Program-made: the position numbers and the translations under genes
Assembly: GCA_002389055.1 (NCBI GenBank)
Contig: DGNT01000136.1
Span: forward strand, 1-13,779
From: Alcanivorax sp. UBA4485
GTDB taxonomy: Bacteria; Pseudomonadota; Gammaproteobacteria; Pseudomonadales; Alcanivoracaceae
Direction: 5' to 3'
Length of the DNA: 13,779 nt
Shown here: piece by piece, positions 1 to 7,289 of the stretch
Position numbering within the stretch: position 1 is the stretch's first letter
Layout of the letters: every line of letters begins with the position of its first letter
Notes under the pieces: generated by a model
Database searches by the model: none
What the model was told of the DNA's origin: nothing
What the model saw: only the letters and a program-made list of their open reading frames with translations

Positions 1-707
1 TCCGCCAGGCGCGCCACGTCCTCGCCTTCGGGCAGGCTGTTGGGGCCGTACTTCTCGTCCACCAGGTGCTCGACGATCATGTCGATAAAGCGCTCGGCGA
101 GCTTGTCCACTTCCTGGCGCACCAGCCGCACATGGGTGAGCACCGCGTCCAGGGGCACGCCGTTTTCCACCAGCTCCTTGCCGGCGTTGTAGATGCGCGG
201 GTAGGGCACGCGCAGGCGCATGCCCTCGGGGATCATGTAGCCCAGTGATACCGCCTTGGTCATCACCTCCGGGGTGATGTCCTCGCCGAAATCATCGATC
301 AGGTCCTGATAGTCCTTGTAGGAGGGCACCTCCGGGTTCTGCCAGGAGGTCACCGCCACTTCCAGCCCGAGAATATCGTTCAGGTCGCGGCCCTGTTCCC
401 AGGCGCTGAGCAGATCGCGGATATTGTTGAGCGTGTAGCCGCGCTCCAGCAGCGCGCCGATGATCTTCAGGCGGGCCAGATGCACATCGGTATAGATGCC
501 GGTACGGCCGCGCTTTTCCGGCGGCGGCAGCAGACCCCGGTCCTGGTAGGCGCGCACGTTGCGCACCGTCGAGCCGGCTTCGCGGGCCAGCTGGTCGATG
601 GTGAACTCCTGGCGCTTTTCCAGCTCCGGGAGTTCGCCTTTACCGTCGGGCGCGCTTTGCTTGAGGCGGCGCAGAATCGCCGCCGGGGATTTCCGTGAAG
701 AACTCAT
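1..707 (-). CDS. MerR-family transcriptional regulator, C-terminus off the left edge
   Basis: The minus strand from an ATG at 705-707 reads open to the window edge, giving 235 residues with no stop. Residues about 34-101 form a MerR-type winged helix-turn-helix: the HTH around FTIDQLAREAGSTVRNVRAY, the 'DRGLLPPPEKRGRTGIY' wing, then ARLKIIGALLERGYTLNNIRDLL. It is preceded by a charged N-terminal extension of about 33 residues. The remaining 130+ residues (to ...LVDEKYGPNSLPEGEDVARLA) are not the short dimer helix of metal-sensing MerR proteins, and I see no cysteine cluster for metal binding, so a larger effector or dimerisation domain is likely. MerR proteins normally bind dimerically between promoter elements and activate by DNA distortion. 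The gene starts 55 bases after the hydrolase/SDR fusion on the same strand, so the two are probably co-transcribed and the regulator may control that gene. No strong Shine-Dalgarno precedes the ATG, so the start is less certain than the family. Confidence 0.85.
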   Translation of the reverse strand, partial: MSSSRKSPAAILRRLKQSAPDGKGELPELEKRQEFTIDQLAREAGSTVRNVRAYQDRGLLPPPEKRGRTGIYTDVHLARLKIIGALLERGYTLNNIRDLLSAWEQGRDLNDILGLEVAVTSWQNPEVPSYKDYQDLIDDFGEDITPEVMTKAVSLGYMIPEGMRLRVPYPRIYNAGKELVENGVPLDAVLTHVRLVRQEVDKLAERFIDMIVEHLVDEKYGPNSLPEGEDVARLA

Positions 708-762
708 GAGCGCGATGATAGACCGGTTGGTGCCCCGGTGCCACGGATGGCGGCGAAGCGGA

Positions 763-2499
763 TCACGGCGCCACGTCCAGACGCGCCAGCCGGCGCGCCA
801 GGCCCGGCGCCCAGCGACCGATCAGACGCATGCCGCTGGCCTCCACGCTCACCGGCACCTCGGCGCGGTTGCCCTGCACCGCGTCGACGATGGCACGGGC
901 CACCCGGTCGGCGGTGAAGCCGCGCTTATGATAAAGCCGTTGGGCGGCGTCGCGGCGGCGGGTTTGCTCGTCGTCGTCGACGCCGACAAAACGGGCGCGC
1001 CCGGTGATCGGCGTATCGATGATGCCGGGGCAGATCGCCGACACGCCGATGCCCTGATCCGCCAGTTCCGCGCGCAGACACTCGGTCAGCATCAGCACCG
1101 CGGATTTGCTGGTGGCGTAGGCCGGCAGCGCCCGGGACGGCAGATAGGCTGACGCCGAGGACACATTCACGATATGGCCGCTCTTGGCCTGGTCGACCAT
1201 CTGCCGGGCGAACAGCCGGCAACCGTGAATCACGCCCCACAGGTTCACGTCCAGCACCTGCTTCCAGTCCTGCACGGTGGTGTCCAGCAGCGGGCCGGCC
1301 AGGCCGATGCCGGCGTTATTGACCACCACGTCCGGGGCGCCCAGCTCTTTGTCCACGTAGCGCGCCAGCGCTTCCATGGAGCGGCTGTTGCCGACATCGG
1401 TCTTGCGGCTCAGGGCCGCGCCGCCGGCGTCCTGGATTTTGCGCGCGGTGCGGGCGGCGGAGTCCGGGTCGATATCGGTACACAGCACGGTGGCGCCACG
1501 GGCGCCGAACGCCAGTGCGGTCTGCTCGCCGATGCCGGAACCGGCGCCGGTGATCACCACCAGCTTGCCGCTGTCCGGGCCGTCGCCGGCGGTCACCCGG
1601 GCCCGCTGCAGGGCGGCGTCGGCGGGCGCGCCTTCGATGTGCGCGATAAAGGCTTTCAGATAGCGGGCGGTCAACGGCGCGTGGCCGAGCAGCGGGCCCC
1701 AATGGCCGGTATTCAGCTCCCGGCGCCACAGCTGGCCGGTCCAGGGCGCTACGCTGTCCAGCAATGCCGGCCCCACGTAACGGTCACGGCGCGCTACCAG
1801 CAGCTGCACCGGCACCGTGGTGCGCCGCTCCCGTGGGTTGAGTAAACGCGGCACCATATTGGCCCGGTAGAGCGCCACGCCCTGGGCGCCGTCCCGGGTC
1901 TGGGTGGCGCTGATCGGGGCGCTAACCCCCTCGGTGCGCCTGAGCAGGTCCGGCCAGGCGTCACCAAGCCCCAGTTTCCAGGCCATCGGGGCCAGGGCGG
2001 GAATATGGAAAGCGCCGATGTACCAGCTTTTCGCCAGTTGCCGCAGGCTCGCCGCCAGATCGCCGGCGCCGGTGGCGCGCAGATTGTGGCCGATGTGATC
2101 CAGGCAGGGCCCGGACAAACTGGTGTAGGACGCGATGCGTTTTTCCGCGCCCGGTTCGGTGACCGCTTCCCAGGCCTGGATCGAGCCCCAGTCGTGGCCC
2201 ACCAGGTGCACCGGCCGGCCCGGGCTCAGGGCGTCGATCACCGCGAACAGGTCGTCGCGCAGTTCTTCCAGGCGGTAGGCCTGGCGGCCGCGCGGCGAGG
2301 ACGAGGCGCCGGCACCGCGCACGTCATAGGTGATCAGGTGATAGTCGTCGCCGAGCGCCCTGGCCACCGCGTCCCAAACGTCGCCGTTATCCGGGTAGCC
2401 GTGGACAAACAGCACCGCCGGGCCGTCCGGATTGCCCCGCCGGCGGGTCGCCAGATTGATGCCGTCGCGAATCACGGTGCGGTGATGCCACTGTTCCAT
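763..2499 (-). CDS. Bifunctional alpha/beta hydrolase (epoxide hydrolase-like) / short-chain dehydrogenase, EphD-like
   Basis: A 578-residue two-domain enzyme. Residues 1-290 are an alpha/beta hydrolase: HGYP oxyanion motif at 33-36, nucleophile elbow GHDWG with Asp103, candidate acid Asp239 (ARRDRYVG) and His266 (NTGHWG). Asp rather than Ser as nucleophile is the epoxide hydrolase/haloalkane dehalogenase pattern, and the HGYP and GHDWG sequences favour epoxide hydrolase. Residues about 310-578 are a classical SDR: TGAGSGIG at 317-324 for NAD(P), NNAG at 394-397, Asn419, and catalytic Ser448, Tyr461 and Lys465 (YATSK), then PG at 491-492. All key residues of both domains are present. The same order and length occur in mycobacterial EphD, which acts on epoxymycolic acids. 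Here the substrate is unknown; hydrolysis of a lipophilic epoxide to a diol followed by oxidation is an inference. No signal peptide, so cytosolic. The ATG is preceded by GAGAG at a reasonable distance. The downstream MerR gene is probably in the same operon. Confidence 0.9.
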   Translation of the reverse strand: MEQWHHRTVIRDGINLATRRRGNPDGPAVLFVHGYPDNGDVWDAVARALGDDYHLITYDVRGAGASSSPRGRQAYRLEELRDDLFAVIDALSPGRPVHLVGHDWGSIQAWEAVTEPGAEKRIASYTSLSGPCLDHIGHNLRATGAGDLAASLRQLAKSWYIGAFHIPALAPMAWKLGLGDAWPDLLRRTEGVSAPISATQTRDGAQGVALYRANMVPRLLNPRERRTTVPVQLLVARRDRYVGPALLDSVAPWTGQLWRRELNTGHWGPLLGHAPLTARYLKAFIAHIEGAPADAALQRARVTAGDGPDSGKLVVITGAGSGIGEQTALAFGARGATVLCTDIDPDSAARTARKIQDAGGAALSRKTDVGNSRSMEALARYVDKELGAPDVVVNNAGIGLAGPLLDTTVQDWKQVLDVNLWGVIHGCRLFARQMVDQAKSGHIVNVSSASAYLPSRALPAYATSKSAVLMLTECLRAELADQGIGVSAICPGIIDTPITGRARFVGVDDDEQTRRRDAAQRLYHKRGFTADRVARAIVDAVQGNRAEVPVSVEASGMRLIGRWAPGLARRLARLDVAP

Positions 2500-2533
2500 T
2501 GCTTTGTCTCTCGTCGAACGTACTTTTGGAAGG

Positions 2534-2567
2534 AAACGTTTACACCGTTTGATGTAACAGTCAAACG
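2534..2567. promoter_or_regulatory. Nested inverted repeats, candidate operator
   Basis: Three symmetric elements overlap in 34 bases: the palindrome AAACGTTT (2534-2541); TTACA (2540-2544) opposite TGTAA (2553-2557), 8 bases apart; and a perfect 7-base pair CGTTTGA (2546-2552) / TCAAACG (2561-2567), also 8 bases apart. They lie between the start of the hydrolase/SDR gene and the divergent mscS-like gene. On the minus strand they contain TTGACT (complement of 2559-2564, a good -35 match), with a weak -10 (TAAACG, complement of 2537-2542) 16 bases later. A protein bound here would cover the likely promoter of the fusion gene. The MerR regulator is an obvious candidate, but a TetR-type fatty-acid repressor would fit as well. 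Confidence 0.45.
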
Positions 2568-2626
2568 ACGGCGTTGGCCCGCCTGACCCGGCCGGGGCGT
2601 AGTTTGGGTCAATCTCGTTGATTTCT

Positions 2627-2635
2627 TGTTATAAC
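2627..2635 (+). promoter_or_regulatory. Extended -10 promoter for the MscS-family gene
   Basis: TGTTATAAC contains TG, one base, then TATAAC, which matches the extended -10 consensus at five of six hexamer positions. No good -35 lies 16-18 bases upstream, as is usual for extended -10 promoters. Transcription would begin near 2642 and give a leader of about 105 bases before the GTG start at 2747. Placement is by eye. Confidence 0.4.
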
Positions 2636-2734
2636 CCCGCCGGTACCGTCGAATCGAGGGCCGTCTTGTCGTAGTCTTCACGCATTAATGCCGTGCGACC
2701 CTTTAGCGTACGGTGGCCTCGCGCACTGATTCAA

Positions 2735-2749
2735 AAGGAGGAGAGCGTG
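2735..2749 (+). promoter_or_regulatory. Strong ribosome binding site fixing the GTG start of the MscS-family gene
   Basis: AAGGAGGAG at 2735-2743 is followed after three bases by GTG at 2747. The frame is also open from an ATG at 2693, but that would place 18 polar residues before a clean signal peptide and has no comparable ribosome binding site. The GTG is therefore preferred. Confidence 0.8.
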
Positions 2750-5053
2750 CCTTTACATCGTCTCACGTCCACGGCCCTTGCCGGTCTGTTGTCCCTGGTA
2801 ATGCTGCTGCTGGCGGCCCCTGCTTTCGCCCAGGAGACCGGCGCCGAGAGCGATCCCGCCTACGGTACCCTGGCGGATCTGATTGAAGACGACTCCTCGC
2901 GCAACGCTCTGATTGAAGAGCTGCGGGCCCTGCAGGCCGCCCGCGCCAGCGTCGATGAGGAAGGCCCGGTCCCCGCGGAACAGATCGCCGCCGAGTCTCC
3001 CAGCGACCAACAGCCCGAAGAGGTGTCCTTCGCCCGACGGATGGCCGCCACCACCGGCAATCTGGCCGCCAATATGGGCGACCAGTTCGCGGCCCTCGGG
3101 GCCGCCCTGGGTGGCCTGGTGGGCGCCGGGCAGGCGCGGGCCGACCAAGCCGTGGCCGGCGAGGTGGACCTGCAGGAAGTGGGCGCCGCGGCGGTGAATC
3201 TGGCGATTCTGGTGATCGCCACCTTCGTGGTGTTCTTCGTACTGCGCGCCATTGCCTCCCCGGCGTTCCGGGCGTTCAGCGCCTGGGCCCAGCGCGGCTC
3301 GGAGAAATTCGCCATGCTGCGCACCATCGTCGCGGTGGCGGTGGCCGCCCTGGTGGACGTGATCGTGGTGGGGCTGGCCTATGTGGCCGGTGGCTTTGTG
3401 TCGTCCTTGTTGGTGAACGAAGTCAACGCCGACGCCACCCGCCTGGCCCTGTTCCTGAACGCCTTCCTGGTGGTGGAACTGGTCAAGGCCGCCCTGCGGA
3501 TGATGTTCTCCTCCGGTTACGAAGGCCTGCGGCTGATGCCGGTGGGCGCCGGCCAGGCCCGCTACGCCAACCGTTTCCTGGCCAATCTGACCGGCTCTAT
3601 CGGGTACGGCATGCTGGTGCTGGTGCCGATTCTGAATTTCCACATGTCCACCGTGCTGGGCACCGCCGTGGGCACCCTGGTGATGCTGCTGGCGCTGCTC
3701 TACGCGGTGGTGGTGATCCTCAAGAAGCGCACCGTGATCCGTGACCGGCTGCTCGACAAAGCCGACGCGACCAGCGGCCCCGGCCGGGTGGCGCTGGGCG
3801 TCAGCGCCCGCCTCTGGCACCTGGCCGCGCTGGCCTATGCGCTGATGGTGTTCGCGGTCACCGTGATCAACCCGGAAACGGCGCTGCCCTACGTCGCCAT
3901 GGCGACCCTGGAAACACTGATTTACGTCGGCGTCGGCCTGCTGGTTTCGGTGGTGCTGACGCAGTACATCGGCAAGGAAATCCAGCTCTCCGAGCGGGTG
4001 AACAAAAAGCTGCCGCGCCTGCAGGCCCGGGTGAACACCTACGTGCCCACCGGCCTTAAGGTGATCCGTGCTCTGATTCTGGCGCTGGTGGTGATTCTCT
4101 CCCTGGACGCCTGGGAGGTGTACGACCTGGCCGCCTGGTACGCCACCGCCGCCGGTGCGCAAACCGTGGCCGTGGTGCTGCATATTCTGGTGATCCTGGC
4201 GGTCGCCACGGCGGTCTGGATCGGCATCGCCAGCCTGCTGGAACACAAGCTCACCCCGGCCGAGGACGCCGACCCGGCCACCGTGGCCCGCGCCAACACC
4301 CTGATGGGCCTGTTCCACACCACCCTGGCGATCGCCATCATCATCATGACGTTGATGATCGTGCTGGCGGAGATCGGCATTAACATCGGCCCGCTGATCG
4401 CCGGCGCCGGCGTGCTCGGCCTGGCGATTGGTTTCGGCGCCCAGAAGCTGGTGCAGGACATCATCACCGGTGTGTTCATTCAATTGGAGAACGCCATGAA
4501 CACCGGCGACTTCGTCGGCACCGGCAGCTACTCCGGTACCGTCGAGCGGGTCGGCATCCGTTCCGTGGCGCTGCGCGATCTGTACGGTACCTACCACATC
4601 GTGCCGTTCTCCTCGGTGGATGCGGTGTCCAATTACACCCGTGAGTACGGCAACCACGTGGGCGAGTACGGCATCGGCTACCGCGAGAGCATCGACGACG
4701 CCATCGTTCAGCTGGAAGCCGCCTTCGAGGAGCTCAAGGAAGGGCCGCACAAGGACAACATCCTGGCACCGATGACGGTGGCCGGCGTCTCCGCCCTGGC
4801 CGACAGCTCGGTGAACATCCGCGTGGTGATCAAAACCACCCCGGGCAACCAATGGGCCGTGGGCCGCGCCTACAACCGGCTGGTCAAGATCTACTTCGAC
4901 AAGGCCGGCATCGAGATTCCGTTCCCGCACACCACGCTGTACTTCGGCGAGGACCGGGACGGCAACGCGCCGCCGGCCAACGTGCGCATGCTCGGCGACG
5001 AGCGTGTGGTGGACACCCAGCAGGACGGCACGTCCTCCGACCGTTCCGAGTAA
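2747..5053 (+). CDS. MscS-family mechanosensitive ion channel, large YbiO-like type
   Basis: From the GTG start the protein has 768 residues. Residues 1-28 are a signal peptide ending AFA before QETG. An acidic, Ala-rich periplasmic segment (about 29-147) follows, then about ten membrane helices (first near 148-169, last before the pore near 518-542). The conserved MscS pore helix lies at about 548-582, with GPLIAGAGVLGLAIGFGAQ followed by KLVQDIITGVFIQLEN. The beta domain (TGDFVGTGSYSGTVERVGIRS) and the soluble alpha/beta domain ending near 735 come next, then a hydrophilic tail. The pore and beta-domain sequence resemble E. coli YbiO, a large MscS paralogue of similar length. Such channels open under membrane tension and release solutes on hypo-osmotic shock. 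It is transcribed alone: the upstream gene diverges and inverted REP units follow the stop. Identification to family is firm; orthology to YbiO specifically is likely but not proven. Confidence 0.92.
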   Translation: MPLHRLTSTALAGLLSLVMLLLAAPAFAQETGAESDPAYGTLADLIEDDSSRNALIEELRALQAARASVDEEGPVPAEQIAAESPSDQQPEEVSFARRMAATTGNLAANMGDQFAALGAALGGLVGAGQARADQAVAGEVDLQEVGAAAVNLAILVIATFVVFFVLRAIASPAFRAFSAWAQRGSEKFAMLRTIVAVAVAALVDVIVVGLAYVAGGFVSSLLVNEVNADATRLALFLNAFLVVELVKAALRMMFSSGYEGLRLMPVGAGQARYANRFLANLTGSIGYGMLVLVPILNFHMSTVLGTAVGTLVMLLALLYAVVVILKKRTVIRDRLLDKADATSGPGRVALGVSARLWHLAALAYALMVFAVTVINPETALPYVAMATLETLIYVGVGLLVSVVLTQYIGKEIQLSERVNKKLPRLQARVNTYVPTGLKVIRALILALVVILSLDAWEVYDLAAWYATAAGAQTVAVVLHILVILAVATAVWIGIASLLEHKLTPAEDADPATVARANTLMGLFHTTLAIAIIIMTLMIVLAEIGINIGPLIAGAGVLGLAIGFGAQKLVQDIITGVFIQLENAMNTGDFVGTGSYSGTVERVGIRSVALRDLYGTYHIVPFSSVDAVSNYTREYGNHVGEYGIGYRESIDDAIVQLEAAFEELKEGPHKDNILAPMTVAGVSALADSSVNIRVVIKTTPGNQWAVGRAYNRLVKIYFDKAGIEIPFPHTTLYFGEDRDGNAPPANVRMLGDERVVDTQQDGTSSDRSE

Positions 5054-5073
5054 CCCGCTCTTGTGCGAGCGGG
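5054..5073 (+). terminator. Stem-loop directly after the mscS-like stop codon
   Basis: CCCGCTC (5054-5060) and GAGCGGG (5067-5073) form a perfect 7-base stem with the 6-base loop TTGTGC, starting on the base after the TAA. There is no T-tract, so it is not a classical terminator. It shares GAGCGGG with the left REP unit, so the two folds compete. It may act as a 3' end stabiliser or a weak terminator. Confidence 0.4.
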
Positions 5074-5260
5074 CCCCGCCCGCGAAAGGGTGGCGCTAGC
5101 CACCCGGCGGGATACCAGAGAGGTTGCTGTTTCGATGTCTGGTGCTCCGTATCTGAGACGCGGGCCCACCCGATCCCGGTGCGGGCTTTCTGGAGAGAAA
5201 AGTCCCTGGTATCCCGCCGGGAGCTTCGCTCCCTTTCGCGGGCAGGGCCCGCTCCTACAG
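5067..5260. repeat. Pair of inverted REP units (BIME-like element)
   Basis: The left unit (5067-5118) and the right unit (5206-5254, plus the tail to 5260, reversed) are nearly identical when one is reverse complemented: GAGCGGGCCC(C/T)GCCCGCGAAAGGG, a variable hairpin, then CCGGCGGGATACCAG. Each unit has two hairpins: GCGGGC/GCCCGC with a 3-base loop, and a second that differs in sequence but keeps its pairing (GGGTGGC/GCCACCC at left, GGGAGC/GCTCCC at right). The right end reads CTGTAGGAGCGGG on the minus strand, which is the hallmark of Pseudomonas-type REP sequences mobilised by RAYT (Y1-like) transposases. An 87-base spacer separates the units. The element sits between the mscS-like stop and the terminator of the convergent gene. 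Short open frames across it on both strands are artefacts. Confidence 0.82.
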
Positions 5261-5280
5261 TCCCGGCTCCTCGCCAAAGC

Positions 5281-5307
5281 AAAAAAAAGCCGGCGGGGAG
5301 CCGGCTT
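5281..5307 (-). terminator. Rho-independent terminator for the diiron/metal hydrolase gene
   Basis: On the minus strand, AAGCCGGC and GCCGGCTT (5300-5307 and 5287-5294) form an 8-base stem around a 5-base loop, and the 3' side runs into eight T residues (complement of A at 5281-5288). It lies about 50 bases past the stop codon at 5356-5358. The orientation of the T-tract assigns it to the minus-strand gene. Confidence 0.88.
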
Positions 5308-5355
5308 GAGGAATGATCGCGTCGCGATCCGGGAAGTCAGAGGGGTACGAGGCGG

Positions 5356-6198
5356 TCAGGCCGCCTCATCCAGAGCGTGGGCCACCAGCTCATCGAACTG
5401 TTCCAGGAACTCACGGTTGTCGTGGTCCCAGGGGTGGAAGCCGGGCTTGAACCAGTCCAGCCACGCCTTGGCGCTGTGGCGGAAAATGCCTTTCTTGCCG
5501 ACGCTGTGGCGCAGCACCGCGCGCCAGCCCTTAAGGTCGGACAGGCCACCGCTGACGCGCACGTTGTGCAGGTAGAAAGGCACGACCAGGGCGAAGAACA
5601 CACTGGTGGAGAACACCAACGACAAGCTGCGCAGGGCATAGGCGCCGGCCTTGTCGTCGCCGCCCACCGCTAGGCGGTAGACATCGAACGCCACCGCTTT
5701 ATGCTCGGTCTCTTCCAGGGCGTGCCAGTTCCAGATGGCGCGGTAGCCCTCGTCGGAGCCCTCCATGATTTCCGGCAGGCTGAGCAGCCCGTCGGCGAGA
5801 ATCGCGGTAAGGTGCTCCAGGGCCACGGTGTTGGCCAGTTGGAACGAGGCCGGGGTGTACTTCTGAACCGCTTTGAGCAGTTCATCCACCAGCCGTTCCT
5901 GGGCTTCGATGGGCACGCCCGCGTCGTTGACGAAGCCGTTGTACTCTTCGTGCTCGCGGCCGTGCATGGCTTCCTGGCCGATAAAGGCGGTCACCGCCTT
6001 CTTCAGTTCCGGGTCCTGGACGACATCGCGATACTGGCGCACGCTGTCGATGAAGAAGCGTTCGCCAACCGGGAAAAACAGGCTCAGGGTATTGAGAAAC
6101 TGGCTCACGTTGCGCCCATCCTGGTGCCAGTTCAGCGCTTTGCTGGGGTCCAGCTTGAAGCGCAGGTTCCGGCGGGTGGGCAGTATGTTGATCGCCAT
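5356..6198 (-). CDS. PF10118/COG3687-type 'metal-dependent hydrolase' with a ferritin-like diiron motif
   Basis: From ATG 6196-6198 the protein has 280 residues (MAINILPTRRNLRF...). The start is chosen because AGAGGT lies 8 bases upstream; the frame remains open for 39 more codons, but these overlap the divergent gene and read as non-coding. It resembles the family annotated as predicted metal-dependent hydrolase. The conserved acidic/His residues are spaced as in diiron carboxylate proteins: Glu46; Glu76-x-x-His79 (EAMH, with His83 nearby); Glu128 (ALEH); and Glu163-x-x-His166 (EETEH). A hydrophobic stretch at about 192-210 could associate with the membrane. No experimental reaction is known to me. 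The ligand set would fit an oxygen-activating or electron-transfer diiron protein as well as a hydrolase. It is a single-gene unit with its own promoter and terminator. Family confidence is good; function is open. Confidence 0.82.
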   Translation of the reverse strand: MAINILPTRRNLRFKLDPSKALNWHQDGRNVSQFLNTLSLFFPVGERFFIDSVRQYRDVVQDPELKKAVTAFIGQEAMHGREHEEYNGFVNDAGVPIEAQERLVDELLKAVQKYTPASFQLANTVALEHLTAILADGLLSLPEIMEGSDEGYRAIWNWHALEETEHKAVAFDVYRLAVGGDDKAGAYALRSLSLVFSTSVFFALVVPFYLHNVRVSGGLSDLKGWRAVLRHSVGKKGIFRHSAKAWLDWFKPGFHPWDHDNREFLEQFDELVAHALDEAA

Positions 6199-6232
6199 GG
6201 TTAAGTACCTCTGATGATTGTTACATTGAACG

Positions 6233-6260
6233 ATGATACATTCGCCCGCGCAGTGGGCAA
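6233..6260 (-). promoter_or_regulatory. Promoter for the diiron/metal hydrolase gene, overlapping a divergent one
   Basis: Reading the minus strand, TTGCCC (complement of 6255-6260) and TATCAT (complement of 6233-6238) are 16 bases apart and match the sigma-70 consensus at 4 and 5 of 6 positions. The start codon lies 35 bases past the -10. On the plus strand TGATACATT (6234-6242) is an extended -10 candidate for the gene at 6288, so the two -10 elements share bases. Both are assigned by eye. Confidence 0.45.
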
Positions 6261-6287
6261 GTGGCCCTTGGTTAAGGAAGGCATGTC

Positions 6288-7274
6288 GTGACGGCAAATA
6301 AACAAGAAAAGGCAAATCGTTTACTTGAGGCCCTGGTCGCCCATCTCAGCGAGTCCCTGGACCCGGACCGCGTGGACGACTGGCTGGAACAGGAGCTGGA
6401 CGCCCTGCTGGCCCAGGCCGACAAGGTGCGCCTGAATGAAGTGGTGACCGCCGAGCAGATCGGCATCACGGTGCGCAAGTACGCGGTTCAGATGGAGCTG
6501 GGGGGCGGCATTCCGGAGCTGGTGGGTGAGATGGTGGACCGTCTCTATAACCACGGCATTCAGGCGGAGCGCCGGGTCGGCGAGCTGGTGGACGAGAGTA
6601 CCGTGGCGGCCCTGGTCGACAAGGTGCTGGAAATCCCGCTGTCCCGGCGGGGCGTGGGCTGGCTGAGCAGCAACCCGGTATTGCTGGCGCTGCTCGCCGG
6701 CGGCGCCCATCTGGGGCTCAAGACCTGGCTGCACCAGGGTATTCCCGAAAGCCTGCGTGGTCTGGTGGGGCGGCGGTTGCCGCCGCGCTGGCGGGCCAGC
6801 CTGGAGATGCGCCTGCAGGAATGGTTGCTGGAGCGCACCGCCGCGCTGCTGTCCGACCCCTGGCTGTACAGCGACGATAACCTGGGCGAGCTGCGCGAAC
6901 TGGTGCTGGTGGCCTGGCAGGACTTCGCCGAGCGTCCGGTGACCGAGTTGCGCGAGCTGCTCAGCAGCGAGGACATTCAGGAACTGTTCGTGATCGGCTA
7001 CGACTTCTGGCGGGAATTCCGGCACAGCGATTATTTCGCCACCATGCTGGATACCGGCATCAATGCCTTCTTCGAAAAGTACGGCGACACCACCCTGCGC
7101 GACCTGATCGACGAAGTGGGCATTGCCCGCGACGACCTGCTGGACGACGTCCGCCGTTTCGCGCCGCCGGTGCTGCGGCTGCTGCGCGAGCGCGGTCTGC
7201 TGGACGCCTGGCTGCGCCGTCATCTGGCGCCGTTCTTCGAGAAGCCGGAAACCCTGGCGATTCTCGACGAATAG
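6288..7274 (+). CDS. Conserved-looking protein of unknown function
   Basis: The protein has 328 residues from a GTG at 6288, preceded by AAGGAAGG (6274-6281) at normal spacing. An ATG six bases earlier is out of frame and hits a stop at once, so GTG is the best start. I do not recognise the family. The sequence is almost wholly amphipathic helix, rich in Leu, Glu, Asp and Arg, with few Cys and no signal peptide. The one markedly hydrophobic stretch (NPVLLALLAGGAHLGLKTWL, about 128-147) might touch a membrane, and a basic patch follows it (GRRLPPRWR). No catalytic motif or nucleotide-binding loop is visible. Codon use and GC match the neighbours and the reading frame is clean, so it is a real gene. 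It diverges from the diiron protein gene with a shared 89-base promoter region and converges on the GGDEF/EAL gene, leaving 15 bases between stops. Confidence 0.75.
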   Translation: MTANKQEKANRLLEALVAHLSESLDPDRVDDWLEQELDALLAQADKVRLNEVVTAEQIGITVRKYAVQMELGGGIPELVGEMVDRLYNHGIQAERRVGELVDESTVAALVDKVLEIPLSRRGVGWLSSNPVLLALLAGGAHLGLKTWLHQGIPESLRGLVGRRLPPRWRASLEMRLQEWLLERTAALLSDPWLYSDDNLGELRELVLVAWQDFAERPVTELRELLSSEDIQELFVIGYDFWREFRHSDYFATMLDTGINAFFEKYGDTTLRDLIDEVGIARDDLLDDVRRFAPPVLRLLRERGLLDAWLRRHLAPFFEKPETLAILDE

Positions 7275-7289
7275 CCGGCAAGCGGAGGG

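Noticed and set aside
2753..4930. A 725-codon open frame on the minus strand opposite the MscS gene
   Set aside because: It is rich in His, Gln and Gly with no fold or motif, as expected from the complement of a GC-rich gene; the plus frame encodes an obvious MscS channel.
4884..5575. Open frames on both strands across 4884-5575
   Set aside because: They run over the inverted REP units and the ends of real genes; their peptides (such as GPARERER) are typical REP read-through.
6199..6315. A 39-codon N-terminal extension of the diiron/metal hydrolase protein
   Set aside because: It overlaps the divergent gene and its promoter, while the ATG at 6198 has a good ribosome binding site.
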